Assembly (NCBI GenBank): GCA_963793785.1
Contig: CAWCBH010000004.1
Span: 1 to 64,000, forward strand
From: CAWCBH01 sp963793785
GTDB taxonomy: Bacteria; Actinomycetota; Thermoleophilia; Solirubrobacterales; 70-9
Reading direction: 5' to 3'
DNA: 64,000 nt
Shown piece by piece: positions 54,255-62,487 of the stretch; the first letter of the stretch is position 1; every line of letters begins with the position of its first letter. A program made the position numbers and the translations under genes. Under the pieces are notes generated by a model. That model had not been told where the DNA came from. It saw only the letters and a program-made list of their open reading frames with translations, and ran no database searches.

Positions 54255-55229
54255 TCAGGAGAGCTCGGGCAGGCCCTCCTCGGGGGTTGAGGCCTCGGCG
54301 AAGACCCGGCGGGGTATCCGGCCCGCCTGCCGGGCGCAATACCCGGCCTCCACCGCCCGTCGCATCGCCGTCGCCATCGAGACCGGGTCGGCGGCACGCG
54401 AGACCGAGCTGGCCAGCAGCACGCCGTCGCAGCCGAGCTCCATCGCCAGGGCGGCGTCCGAGGCGGTGCCGATGCCGGCGTCGAGGATCACCGGCACACT
54501 CGCCTGCTCGACGATGATCGAGATGTTGTACGGGTTGCGAATCCCGGCCCCGGAGCCGATCGGAGAGCCGAGCGGCATCACCGCCGCGCAACCCGCCTGC
54601 TCCAGCCGCCGGGCGAGCACCGGGTCGTCGTTCGTGTAGGGGAGCACCGTGAAGCCCTCTCCGACCAGCGTCTCCGCCGCCTCGAGCAGCTCGACTGCGT
54701 CCGGGAGCAGGCTGCGGTCGTCGCCGATCACCTCCAGCTTGACCCACTCGGTTTCCAGCGCCTCGCGGGCGAGGCGAGCGGTGCGCACGGCGTCGCGAGC
54801 CGTGTAGCAGCCGGCCGTGTTGGGCAGCGTGAACAGCCCCAGCCGATCGACGAGCTCCAGGACCGAGCCCTTGGCCAGCGGGTCCACCCGACGCAGCGCC
54901 ACGGTGACGATCTCGGTGCCCGAGGCGACGAGCGCCTGCTCCATCTGCTCGAGGGAGCGGAAGCCGCCCGTGCCGACGATCAGCCGCGAGCCCCAGCCCC
55001 GGTTGCCCAGCCTCCAGTCTTCGGCGCCGCCCTGGATCGCCGCCAGCACCTCGACCTTCTGCCCAGGCTTCAGGCCCGTGTCCTCCCAGCTCCCGCGAGG
55101 AACCACTTCTCCGTCCAGCGCCACCGCCACCCCGCGCGCCGCCGGTGTTCCGCCGGCGGCCTGCACAGCGTCGGCCAGGGTGGCGCCGTCGGCCAGCTCC
55201 CGCGCCTCACCGTTGAGCTCGATCCTCAT
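54255..55229 (-). CDS. thiSG: ThiS-ThiG fusion: sulfur carrier plus thiazole synthase
   Basis: A 324-residue protein. Residues 1-68 are a ThiS ubiquitin-like carrier (MRIELNGEARELADGATLAD, ending VLAAIQGG). Residues about 75-324 are ThiG (SRLIVGTGGFRSLEQMEQAL; LPNTAGCYTARDAV; EWVKLEVIGDD with the Schiff-base Lys; VILDAGIGTASDAALAMELG). ThiG makes the thiazole phosphate of thiamin from DXP, dehydroglycine and ThiS thiocarboxylate. Here the ThiS GG is internal (GGAEDWRLG), so it cannot be adenylated unless the chain is cut after Gly68 or the mechanism differs. The ATG overlaps the thiO stop by 4 bases. Confidence 0.92.
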   Translation of the reverse strand: MRIELNGEARELADGATLADAVQAAGGTPAARGVAVALDGEVVPRGSWEDTGLKPGQKVEVLAAIQGGAEDWRLGNRGWGSRLIVGTGGFRSLEQMEQALVASGTEIVTVALRRVDPLAKGSVLELVDRLGLFTLPNTAGCYTARDAVRTARLAREALETEWVKLEVIGDDRSLLPDAVELLEAAETLVGEGFTVLPYTNDDPVLARRLEQAGCAAVMPLGSPIGSGAGIRNPYNISIIVEQASVPVILDAGIGTASDAALAMELGCDGVLLASSVSRAADPVSMATAMRRAVEAGYCARQAGRIPRRVFAEASTPEEGLPELS

Positions 55230-56392
55230 CCGGGCACCCCGAGCGGCTCAGGCTCGGCCAGGCGCTGGGGGGAAGCGGCCCGCATCGGCCCGGCCGGCGA
55301 GGCGCCTCCGATCAGCCCGGCCACGGCCTCGGCGGTCAACGGAGCCAGCAGAACGCCATTGCGATAGTGACCGGTCGCGAGCAGCAGGTTGTCGAGCGCG
55401 CCGCGGCCCACCAGCGGCAGGTTGTCCGGGGTACCGGGACGAAGCCCGGCGGCCGCCTCGACCAGTGCCAGCTCGGCGACGTCGGGCAGGAGGCGGTAGG
55501 CCTCGCGCAGCAGCTCGTGCACACCGCCCGCGGTCACCGTCTCATCGAAGCCGCGCTCCTCGACCGTGGCGCCGATGACGACGCGGCCGTCTTCTCGCGG
55601 AACCACGTACACCCGCTCCGAGGCGACGATCCGCTCGCAGACGGGCTCCGCTGCGGCCCCCCGCAACTCGAGGATCTGCCCCTTCACCGGCCGAACCGGG
55701 GGGCGCGCCGTGGCGGGGAGCCAGTCGACCTGGCCCGACCAGGCCCCTGCGGCGAGGACGACCCAGCGCGGCTGGAGCTCGCTGCCGTCGGAGAGGCGCA
55801 CGCTGCTGATTCCGGGGCCGTCAAGGCCGGCTTCCTCCACCGTCACGCCTCTGCGGACCTCGGTCCCCCGGTTCTCGAGCGCCGCCAGCAGCGCAGCGCT
55901 GAGCCGGCGCGGATCGACGACGGCCTCGTCGGGCACCTGCACGCCGCCGTGAAAGGAAGGGCTGAGGCCGGGCTCCAGGTCGCGGCAGCGACGGGGCTCG
56001 AGCCAGTGCGCCTCCAGTCCCAGCGAGCGTTGCAGCTCGTGCCGGCGCCGCAGCTCTGCTGCCTCGTCGCGGTCAAGGGCGACGTGCAGGGCACCCAGGC
56101 GCCGGTAGCCGGCGTCGCGGCCGGCGTCTCCCTCGAGCTCGGCGACGAAATCCTGAAACATCGCCGCCGACGCCAGCGTCATCTCCAGCAACGGCCGCTC
56201 CCCGAACTGCAGCTCGCCGACCGGGGCCAGCATTCCCGCCGCGACACTGGTCGCCCCCGACCTGCCAGGCTCGGAGCGATCGACGACCAGCACGCGGGCG
56301 CCGGCGGCCACGGCTCGCCAAGCGCAGGCGAGGCCGATCACTCCGGCGCCGACGACTATCGCGTCGTAGCTCTGCTGTCGGTTGGCTGGCAC
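55226..56392 (-). CDS. thiO: Glycine oxidase ThiO
   Basis: A FAD enzyme that oxidises glycine to the imine used by ThiG. YDAIVVGAGVIGLACAWRAV is the FAD motif, followed by ATSVAAGMLAPVGELQFGE, WVVLAAGAWSGQVDWLP and the C-terminal LLLATGHYRNGVLLAPLTAE. Two starts are possible: GTG 56428, which abuts the riboswitch end, and GTG 56392, which has AGAGGA 7 nt upstream and begins 8 residues before the FAD motif. The latter is preferred and gives 388 residues. The TPP riboswitch lies in its leader, so thiO-thiSG should be switched off by thiamin pyrophosphate. Confidence 0.92.
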   Translation of the reverse strand: MPANRQQSYDAIVVGAGVIGLACAWRAVAAGARVLVVDRSEPGRSGATSVAAGMLAPVGELQFGERPLLEMTLASAAMFQDFVAELEGDAGRDAGYRRLGALHVALDRDEAAELRRRHELQRSLGLEAHWLEPRRCRDLEPGLSPSFHGGVQVPDEAVVDPRRLSAALLAALENRGTEVRRGVTVEEAGLDGPGISSVRLSDGSELQPRWVVLAAGAWSGQVDWLPATARPPVRPVKGQILELRGAAAEPVCERIVASERVYVVPREDGRVVIGATVEERGFDETVTAGGVHELLREAYRLLPDVAELALVEAAAGLRPGTPDNLPLVGRGALDNLLLATGHYRNGVLLAPLTAEAVAGLIGGASPAGPMRAASPQRLAEPEPLGVPG

Positions 56393-56429
56393 GGCACAGT
56401 CCTCTGTCGCCGGGGCCACGCTCGCCACA

Positions 56430-56517
56430 TCCCTACACCGGCATTACCCGGATCAGGTTCAGACGGTCGGCGGCGCCTTAGCCGCCCTCTCAGCCCGTGG
56501 CTGGCGGGCTCCCGTTA
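56430..56517 (-). ncRNA. TPP riboswitch (THI element) upstream of thiO-thiSG
   Basis: On the minus strand the conserved THI-box parts are in order: ACGGGAGCC, then GGGCTGAGAGGGCGGC, then CTGAACCTGATCCGGGTAAT and GCCGGTGTAGGGA. These are the P2-P3 and P4-P5 cores that bind thiamin pyrophosphate. The aptamer ends some 40 nt before the preferred thiO GTG with its AGAGGA, so control by hiding the ribosome-binding site is likely. Confidence 0.96.
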
Positions 56518-56563
56518 CACACCGATGCTACCCCGTCGACCCCTGTTGCCATGCGCAGCCGGG

Positions 56564-56569
56564 GATAAT
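56564..56569 (+). promoter_or_regulatory. -10 element, leaderless promoter of SnoaL-like gene and thiE
   Basis: GATAAT (5 of 6 to TATAAT), 6 nt, then ATG 56576. Since thiE overlaps the SnoaL-like gene, both should be read from here, without a riboswitch. Confidence 0.55.
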
Positions 56570-56575
56570 CGACGC

Positions 56576-56992
56576 ATGAGCGAAGCGTCGTTGGCACTCG
56601 TGCGCCGCGCGATGGACCAGTACAACCGGGAGTTCGCCGCGGGGCGCTCGGGAATCTCCGCCGACACCCGCGCCCTCTGGGTCGAGGGGCCGGTCATCGT
56701 CCCGTTTCGCGCCGCGCTGGAGGGAACCGAGTATCGGGGTGCCGCCGCGCTCGATCAGTTCGTCGCCGAGACCCGCGAGACCTGGGCCTGGCTTCGGTTC
56801 GACGTCGAGGAGCTTCGACCCATGGAGGACGAATGTGTCCTTGTCACCGGAACGATGCACGGCGCCGGGAGGGAGTTCGGGGCCGAGACGGAGGCCAGCC
56901 TGGCGCTGCTGTTCGAGCTCGAGGGCGGCCATATCGCTGCCGCACGCACCTTCACCAGCGAGCAGGCGGCCCTGGAGGCCGCCGGGCGATGA
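56576..56992 (+). CDS. SnoaL/NTF2-like protein
   Basis: A 138-residue protein of the SnoaL-like fold: LVRRAMDQYNREFAAGRSG, LWVEGPVIVPFRAALEGTEY, AALDQFVAETRETWAWLRFD, CVLVTGTMHGAGREFGAETE and LLFELEGGHIAAARTFTS. No catalytic assignment is possible. ATG 56576 follows GATAAT by 6 nt. The stop overlaps the thiE ATG (ATGA), so the two are translationally coupled, which hints at a link to thiamin metabolism or simple co-expression. Confidence 0.82.
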   Translation: MSEASLALVRRAMDQYNREFAAGRSGISADTRALWVEGPVIVPFRAALEGTEYRGAAALDQFVAETRETWAWLRFDVEELRPMEDECVLVTGTMHGAGREFGAETEASLALLFELEGGHIAAARTFTSEQAALEAAGR

Positions 56993-57672
56993 GCCTCGCG
57001 CTCCCCGATGCAATCGGCCCCCTGCGCCGCGAGCGGCTGCGCACCGCACGGCTCTACTTCGTCTGCGACGCCCGGCCCCACGGCGCCGACCCGGAGCCGT
57101 TGCTGACCGCGGCCCTCAACGGGGGCGTCGACATCGTGCAGCTGCGCGACAAGGAGGCCGACCGTCGCACGGTCGAGCGCAGCGCTGCGACCTTTCGCCG
57201 CCTCTGCGACACCTACAGCGCCCTCTTCATCGTCAACGACGACCCGGGCCTGGCGATCGACGTCGGGTCCGACGGCCTCCACGTGGGCCAGGACGACGTC
57301 TCGATCGACGCCGCCCGGACCGCACTCGGCCCCGACGCGATCGTCGGCCTCTCGACCCACTCCGAGGAGCAGATCGCCGCAGCCGGAGGCGTCGACTACA
57401 TAAGCGTCGGGCCGATCTGGGAGACGCCGACCAAGCAGGGACGCCCGGCTGTCGGCCTCGAGCTCGTCCGCCACGCCGCCGAGCAGATCGAGACGCCGTT
57501 CTACGCGATCGGCGGCATCGACGCCGACAACGCGCCGCAGGTGGTCGAGGCGGGAGCCCACCGGCTCGCCGTCGTGCGTGCGATCCGCGATGCCGATGAC
57601 CCGGCAGCAACTGCGCGAGCGTTGCGACAGGCCTTTGCGAGCGCCGGAGGCGAGGCGTTCCCCGGTGGCTGA
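56989..57672 (+). CDS. thiE: Thiamin-phosphate synthase
   Basis: A 227-residue TIM-barrel enzyme joining HMP-pyrophosphate and thiazole phosphate. LYFVCDARPHGADPEPLLTA, GVDIVQLRDKEADRRT, LFIVNDDPGLAIDVGSDGLH, VGQDD, GLSTHSEEQI and YAIGGIDADNAPQVVEAGAH form the substrate and pyrophosphate sites. The ATG overlaps the SnoaL-like gene, and the 3' end overlaps the next gene by 8 bases. It lies opposite thiO-thiSG and has no riboswitch of its own. Confidence 0.95.
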   Translation: MSLALPDAIGPLRRERLRTARLYFVCDARPHGADPEPLLTAALNGGVDIVQLRDKEADRRTVERSAATFRRLCDTYSALFIVNDDPGLAIDVGSDGLHVGQDDVSIDAARTALGPDAIVGLSTHSEEQIAAAGGVDYISVGPIWETPTKQGRPAVGLELVRHAAEQIETPFYAIGGIDADNAPQVVEAGAHRLAVVRAIRDADDPAATARALRQAFASAGGEAFPGG

Positions 57673-58174
57673 CCGGGAGCGCAAGCGCGCCCAGCGGCGC
57701 AAGCGTAAGGAGCGCGGCCTCGAGCGAATGCAACGCGGTTACTCGCGCAGCGAAGCGCGCAACCGCGAAGCCCGCGAAGCGCTGCAACCGCTTCAGCAGG
57801 GCGAGAGGCCGCTGGTGGTGACGATCGCCGCAGCGCTGTCGGCGCTGGTCGCGGTCGCGACGATCGTCGGATGGTTGGCCGGCGCCGAGGTGCAGGGCGA
57901 CCGCCCGGAGCTCGTCGAGGTGCTCGCCCCAGCTCTCCTCTTCGGGGTGATGGCGTGGGGGATGTGGAAGGCGCGGTATTGGGCCGTGCTCGGTTTTCAG
58001 GTGCTGCTGATCTTCGTGATCTTCAGCGGGGTGTTCGGAGTCGCGTCGCAATCCGGCAGCGTCTGGCGAGTCCTGGTCACCTTGTCGCTCATCGCAGTCG
58101 CGGGCACCCTGTTCTGGTTCATGGTCAAAGCGATGGCCCGTATCCAGATGCCCCATCGGCTGCCCCGCGAATAG
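57665..58174 (+). CDS. Small polytopic membrane protein, function unknown
   Basis: A 169-residue protein with a very basic N-terminus (DRERKRAQRRKRKERGLERM and RSEARNREARE), then four hydrophobic segments (LVVTIAAALSALVAVATIV; VLAPALLFGVMAWGMW; YWAVLGFQVLLIFVIFSGVF; VLVTLSLIAVAGTLFWFMV). GTG 57665 overlaps thiE by 8 bases; longer in-frame starts lie inside thiE. No family is recognised. It is followed closely by lpd, which has its own promoter. Confidence 0.75.
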   Translation: MADRERKRAQRRKRKERGLERMQRGYSRSEARNREAREALQPLQQGERPLVVTIAAALSALVAVATIVGWLAGAEVQGDRPELVEVLAPALLFGVMAWGMWKARYWAVLGFQVLLIFVIFSGVFGVASQSGSVWRVLVTLSLIAVAGTLFWFMVKAMARIQMPHRLPRE

Positions 58175-58181
58175 GGTCGTA

Positions 58182-58187
58182 TAGGCT
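58182..58187 (+). promoter_or_regulatory. -10 element, leaderless promoter of lpd
   Basis: TAGGCT, 6 nt, then GTG 58194; the same hexamer and spacing precede the beta-propeller gene at 35532. Confidence 0.5.
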
Positions 58188-58193
58188 CGGCTC

Positions 58194-59561
58194 GTGGCCG
58201 AGAAGCACGACCTGATCGTGATCGGCGGCGGGCCCGGCGGCTACGTCGCCGCGATCCGATCCGCCCAGCTCGGCCGCAAGACCGCGGTGGTCGAGAAGGA
58301 CAAGCCGGGCGGGCGCTGCCTCAATTACGCCTGCATTCCGGCGAAGACGATGCTGCACACCGCCGAGGTGCTCGAACACGCTCGCAACAGCGCCGAGCTG
58401 GGTGTGACGGTGAAGGATGCCTCGCTCGACTGGGAGGCACTGGCGAAGCGGCGCGCCAAGGTCTCGCAAACCCTGTCCGGGGGCGTGCAGATGCTCTGGG
58501 ACAAGAACAAGGTCGAGGTGATCGAGGGGGAAGGCTCGCTGACCGGGGACGGCCAGGTCAAGGTCGGCGACAAGACCTACGAGGCGGAGGCGGTGGTCCT
58601 CGCGACCGGATCGGTGGCGCTGCCGATTCCCGGGGTGGAGTTCGGAGATCGGATCGTCGACACCTGGGGAGCCTGGTCGTTGCCCGAGCAGCCGAAGAAG
58701 ATCGCCGTCGTCGGCGCCGGCGCCTCGGGATCCGAGATCGCGTCGGCCTACGGGCGCTATGGGACCGAGGTACTGCTGGTCGAGATGCTCGATCAGATCC
58801 TGCCGCTCGAGGACAAGGATCTCGCCAAGATCGTCGAGCGGGCGTTCCGCAAGCAGAACATCACCGTTGCGACGGGCTCTCCGGTCGAAAACGTGGAAGC
58901 CGGCAAGAGCTCGGTGAAGTTCACCTACGGCGGTGAGACGGCGGAGGTCGACTATCTCTGCATCGCCGGCGGGCGGGCACCGGACACCGAGGCCCTGAAC
59001 CTCGCCGAAGCCGGAGTGGAGACCGAAGACGACGGCAAGATCAAGATCGATCCCTACCAGCGCACCAGCAACGAGAGGATCTACGCGATCGGCGACCTGG
59101 TCCGAGGGCCGGCACTGGCCCACAAGGCCTCCGAGGAGGGGGTGGTCGCGGTCGAGCGCGCCGCCGGCGCCGAGACCCATCCGGTCGACATCGATCTGGT
59201 GCCCGGCGCCACCTTCTGCCATCCCCAGGTGGCGAGCGTGGGCCTCACAGAGGCCCAGGCCAAGGAGGCCGGACGCGACATCAAGGTCGGCAAGTTCAAG
59301 CTCGGCGGTGTCGGCGCCTCCGCCGTCTACGACGACCGCGAGGGCATCGTCAAGATCGTCGCCGACTCCAAGTACGGCGAGATCCTCGGCGCCCACGTGG
59401 TCGGCAACCGTGCCTGCGACATGATCGCCGAGCTGGTCGACACGATGGCCCTGGAAGGCGGCTACCAGGAGCTGGCGCGAATCGTGCACGCCCATCCGAC
59501 GATCTCGGAGGCGGTCCTCGACGCTGCCCGCGCCGTCGACGGCTGGGCGACGCATCAGTAG
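58194..59561 (+). CDS. lpdA: Dihydrolipoyl dehydrogenase (E3)
   Basis: A 455-residue flavoprotein that reoxidises the lipoyl groups of 2-oxo-acid dehydrogenase complexes. The FAD motif is VIGGGPGGYVAAIRSAQLG, the redox disulfide is Cys42-Cys47 in GGRCLNYACIPAK (usually GGTCLNxGCIPSK), the NAD motif is IAVVGAGASGSEIASAYGRY, and the C-terminal His-Glu pair is in HAHPTISEAVLD. GTG 58194 follows TAGGCT by 6 nt. It lies upstream of pdhA-pdhB-pdhC and completes that complex. Confidence 0.96.
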   Translation: MAEKHDLIVIGGGPGGYVAAIRSAQLGRKTAVVEKDKPGGRCLNYACIPAKTMLHTAEVLEHARNSAELGVTVKDASLDWEALAKRRAKVSQTLSGGVQMLWDKNKVEVIEGEGSLTGDGQVKVGDKTYEAEAVVLATGSVALPIPGVEFGDRIVDTWGAWSLPEQPKKIAVVGAGASGSEIASAYGRYGTEVLLVEMLDQILPLEDKDLAKIVERAFRKQNITVATGSPVENVEAGKSSVKFTYGGETAEVDYLCIAGGRAPDTEALNLAEAGVETEDDGKIKIDPYQRTSNERIYAIGDLVRGPALAHKASEEGVVAVERAAGAETHPVDIDLVPGATFCHPQVASVGLTEAQAKEAGRDIKVGKFKLGGVGASAVYDDREGIVKIVADSKYGEILGAHVVGNRACDMIAELVDTMALEGGYQELARIVHAHPTISEAVLDAARAVDGWATHQ

Positions 59562-60150
59562 CGGCTCGTCCTTCTTCTTCGATCTCGGCTCTCCGTACTC
59601 CTACCTGGCAGCGGAGCGCGTCAGCGGCCTGTTCGCCGAGGCGGGGCAACAGCAGCCGGAGTGGGAGCCGGTCCTGCTCGGCGGCCTGTTCAAGCGTTTC
59701 GACCGCAGCTCCTGGGGAGTCGGGGGCGGCCGGGCTGCCGGCATGACCGAGGTCGAGCGACGCGCCGCGAGCTACGGGATGACGCCGATCGTCTGGCCGG
59801 AACCCTGGCCCGGAGACATGCTGCTGGCGATGCGTGCGGCGACGTTCGCCAAGCGGACCGGCAGGGCGGTCTCCTTCGCGCTGGCGGCATTTCGGCAGGC
59901 TTTCGCTGCCGGGCGCGACCTTGGCGTCGAGGACAACGTCCTGATCGCCGCCGCGGCCTGCGAGCTGCATCCGGCTGCGGTTCTCAAGGGCACCCAAAGC
60001 GAGGCGGTCAAACGACAGCTCCGCGATGCCACCGATCGCGCCGGCGACCTCGGGGTGCGAGGGGTGCCGGCGCTCGTCGTCGGAAGCGAGGTCTTCTGGG
60101 GCGACGACCGCCTGGAGGAGGCTGTCGAGACGGCGCGTTCGATGGGCTAG
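59554..60150 (+). CDS. DsbA-family / HCCA-isomerase-like protein with no standard start codon
   Basis: The conserved N-terminus SFFFDLGSPYSYLAAERVSG and later GGLFKRFDRSSWGVGG, WPEPWPGDMLLAMRAATFAK and GVRGVPALVVGSEVFWGDDR identify a thioredoxin-fold protein of the 2-hydroxychromene-2-carboxylate isomerase/GST-kappa type; SPYS replaces the CxxC of true DsbA. Between the frame's last stop (59422) and ATG 59743 there is no ATG, GTG or TTG. ATC 59554, giving ISSGSSFFFD and overlapping the lpd stop, is the best-placed start; ATG 59743 would delete the conserved N-terminal strand. The ATC could be a base error for ATG. Confidence 0.75.
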   Translation: MSSGSSFFFDLGSPYSYLAAERVSGLFAEAGQQQPEWEPVLLGGLFKRFDRSSWGVGGGRAAGMTEVERRAASYGMTPIVWPEPWPGDMLLAMRAATFAKRTGRAVSFALAAFRQAFAAGRDLGVEDNVLIAAAACELHPAAVLKGTQSEAVKRQLRDATDRAGDLGVRGVPALVVGSEVFWGDDRLEEAVETARSMG

Positions 60151-60197
60151 CTTTGGGCTCGGAAGCCGCGAGATATGGTGATTCGGGAGGAGAGCGC

Positions 60198-61475
60198 TTG
60201 CCCGACCAGCAGAGCACCGCATCGAGTACCGCCGAGGCGGCAGGCGCCGATGGCCACGGCGACGCCGGCAAGCTGAAGGTCCCCGACGCGAAGACCTGCC
60301 GCGAGCTGTTGGCGCGGATGGCGCTGATCCGGCGCTTCGAGGAGGAGGCCGGGCGCCAGTACCAGAAGGCGAAGGCCGGCGGTTTCCTGCACCTGGCGAT
60401 CGGCGAGGAGGCGACGATCGTCGGAACGACCTCGGTGATGCGTGACGACGACTACCTGATCGGCACCTACCGCACCCACGGCCACGCGATCGCCCGCGGG
60501 ACGCATCCCAACAAGGTGATGGCGGAGCTGTTCGGCCGCGTCGACGGCACCAGCGGCGGCCGCGGGGGCTCGATGCACATCTTCGACCTCGAGAACCGCT
60601 TCATGGGTGGCTATGGGATCGTCGGCGGCAACCTGCCGCTGGCCGCCGGGCTGGCCCTCGCCTGCGACTACAAGGGCGAGGACTCGGTCACCGTCTGCAT
60701 GTTCGGCGACGGCGCCTCGAACACGGGCAACTTCGGCGAGACGATGAACATGGCGGCGCTCTGGAAGCTGCCGGTGGTGTTCCTGGTCGAGAACAACCTC
60801 TACGGGATGGGGACCTCGGTCGAGCGTCACTCGGCGCAGACCGACCTCTCCAAGAAGGCCGAGGGCTACGGCGTTCCCGGGCAGCGAATCGACGGGATGG
60901 ACGTGCTGGCGATGCGGGAGCGGGTCGCCGAGCAGATCCGGATCGCTCGCGAGGAGCGGCGCCCGACCCTGCTGGAGGCCTTCACCTACCGCTACCGCGG
61001 GCACTCCGCCGCCGACCCGGAGGTCTACCGGGAGAAGGAGGAGGTCGAGGAATGGCGCCTCAAGGACCCGATCGAGACCTTCGCCAAGCGCTGCCTCGAC
61101 GAGGGAGTGCTCGGCCAGAAGGAGATCGACGAGGTGCGCGAGGAAGCCGACCAGACGGTCAAGGGGGCGGTCGAGTTCGCGGACAACTCTCCCGAGCCGC
61201 AGCTCGACAGCCTCTACGAGCACCTCTACGTGATCAGCGAGACGATGGGCTGGTACGCGGTCGACGAGCGAAGCCCGGCTCCGCACCGCGGCGAGCACGA
61301 GCCCGACGCCCCGGCGGAGGCGAAGGAGCTCGCCGAGGCCGGGGCCGCCCACGCCGGTCAGCCGGCGGGGCCGCGGCCCAATCCGGCCGAGCAGGGCGAC
61401 GCGTCCGAGCAGGAGGCGCGGCAGGGCTCGGCGCAGGAGACCGGGGTCGAGATCGAAGAGGAGACCTACCGATGA
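60198..61475 (+). CDS. pdhA: 2-oxo-acid (pyruvate-type) dehydrogenase E1 alpha subunit
   Basis: A 425-residue TPP-dependent subunit. The core has LIRRFEEEAGRQYQKAKAGG, DDYLIGTYRTHGHAIARG, SGGRGGSMHIFDLENRFMGG and the TPP motif CMFGDGASNTGNFGETMNMA near residue 170, then YRYRGHSAADPEVYREKEE. An Ala/Glu/Gly-rich tail of about 60 residues follows and is not part of the fold. TTG 60198 has GGGAGGAG about 6 nt upstream. Substrate may be pyruvate or branched 2-oxo acids; motif similarity favours the PdhA/acetoin group. Confidence 0.93.
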   Translation: MPDQQSTASSTAEAAGADGHGDAGKLKVPDAKTCRELLARMALIRRFEEEAGRQYQKAKAGGFLHLAIGEEATIVGTTSVMRDDDYLIGTYRTHGHAIARGTHPNKVMAELFGRVDGTSGGRGGSMHIFDLENRFMGGYGIVGGNLPLAAGLALACDYKGEDSVTVCMFGDGASNTGNFGETMNMAALWKLPVVFLVENNLYGMGTSVERHSAQTDLSKKAEGYGVPGQRIDGMDVLAMRERVAEQIRIAREERRPTLLEAFTYRYRGHSAADPEVYREKEEVEEWRLKDPIETFAKRCLDEGVLGQKEIDEVREEADQTVKGAVEFADNSPEPQLDSLYEHLYVISETMGWYAVDERSPAPHRGEHEPDAPAEAKELAEAGAAHAGQPAGPRPNPAEQGDASEQEARQGSAQETGVEIEEETYR

Positions 61476-61491
61476 AGGGCGAGGTCTTGCT

Positions 61492-62487
61492 GTGACCCAG
61501 GTGCGGATGCGGGAGGCGCTCCGCGACGCGATGGCGGAGGAGATGCGCCGCGACGAGTCGGTCTTCGTGATCGGCGAGGACGTCGGCGTCTTCCAGGGCG
61601 CCTTCAAGGTCACCGAGGGGCTGCTCGAGGAGTTCGGCGAGAAGCGCGTCCGCGACACGCCGATCTCCGAGAACTCGATCGTCGGGGTCGGCGTCGGGGC
61701 CGCGATGGCGGGGCTGCGGCCGATCGTCGAGCTGATGACGGTCAACTTCTCGCTGCTGGCGCTGGACCAGATCGTCAACCACGCCGCCGCGATCCCGTAC
61801 ATGTTCGGCGGCGCCGTGACCGTGCCGATGGTGATCCGCATGCCGGGCGGCGGCGGGCACCAGCTCGGGCCCACCCACTCGCACAGCTTCGAGGCCCTCT
61901 ATCTGCAGGTCCCGGGCCTGCTCGTCGCCTGTCCGTCAACCCCGGCGGACGGCAAGGCTCTGCTGAAGGCGGCGATTCGAGACCAGAACCCGGTCGTCTT
62001 CATCGAGCACGAGACGCTCTACGGGGCTCGGGGCGAGGTCGCCGAGAACGGCGACGGCGACGGCCTGCTCCGCTTCGGGGAGGCGGCGGTGCGCCGGGAG
62101 GGCTCCGACGTGACCGTGATCGGAATCCTGAAGATGGCTCAGGTGGCGCAGAAGGCGGCCAAGCAGCTTTCACACGAGCACGGCGTCGAGGCCGAGGTGA
62201 TCGATCCCCGCACCCTGCGGCCCCTCGACCTCGACACGATCCTCGCATCGGTGCGGAAGACGAATCGCGCCGTGGTGGTCGAGGAAGGCTGGCCGCACGG
62301 GGGCGTCGGCGCCAACATCGCGACGCTGATAACCGAACAGGCCTTCGACGATCTCGACGCCCCGGTCCAGCGAGTGACCGGCGCCGACGTCCCGATGCCC
62401 TACTCGAAGCGGCTCGAGCAGGCGGCGATCCCGCACGAGGAGCACGTCGTCAAGGCCGCCCTCGCGACCCTGGAAGGAAGCATCTAG
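61492..62487 (+). CDS. pdhB: 2-oxo-acid (pyruvate-type) dehydrogenase E1 beta subunit
   Basis: A 331-residue partner of PdhA. MREALRDAMAEEMRRDESVF, FVIGEDVGVFQGAFKVTEGL, VRDTPISENSIVGVGVGAAM, and MPGGGGHQLGPTHSHSFEAL are conserved, with the C-terminal domain AEVIDPRTLRPLDLDTIL and VVEEGWPHGGVGANIATL. GTG 61492 is 16 nt after pdhA. Its TAG overlaps the pdhC GTG by one base. Confidence 0.95.
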   Translation: MTQVRMREALRDAMAEEMRRDESVFVIGEDVGVFQGAFKVTEGLLEEFGEKRVRDTPISENSIVGVGVGAAMAGLRPIVELMTVNFSLLALDQIVNHAAAIPYMFGGAVTVPMVIRMPGGGGHQLGPTHSHSFEALYLQVPGLLVACPSTPADGKALLKAAIRDQNPVVFIEHETLYGARGEVAENGDGDGLLRFGEAAVRREGSDVTVIGILKMAQVAQKAAKQLSHEHGVEAEVIDPRTLRPLDLDTILASVRKTNRAVVVEEGWPHGGVGANIATLITEQAFDDLDAPVQRVTGADVPMPYSKRLEQAAIPHEEHVVKAALATLEGSI

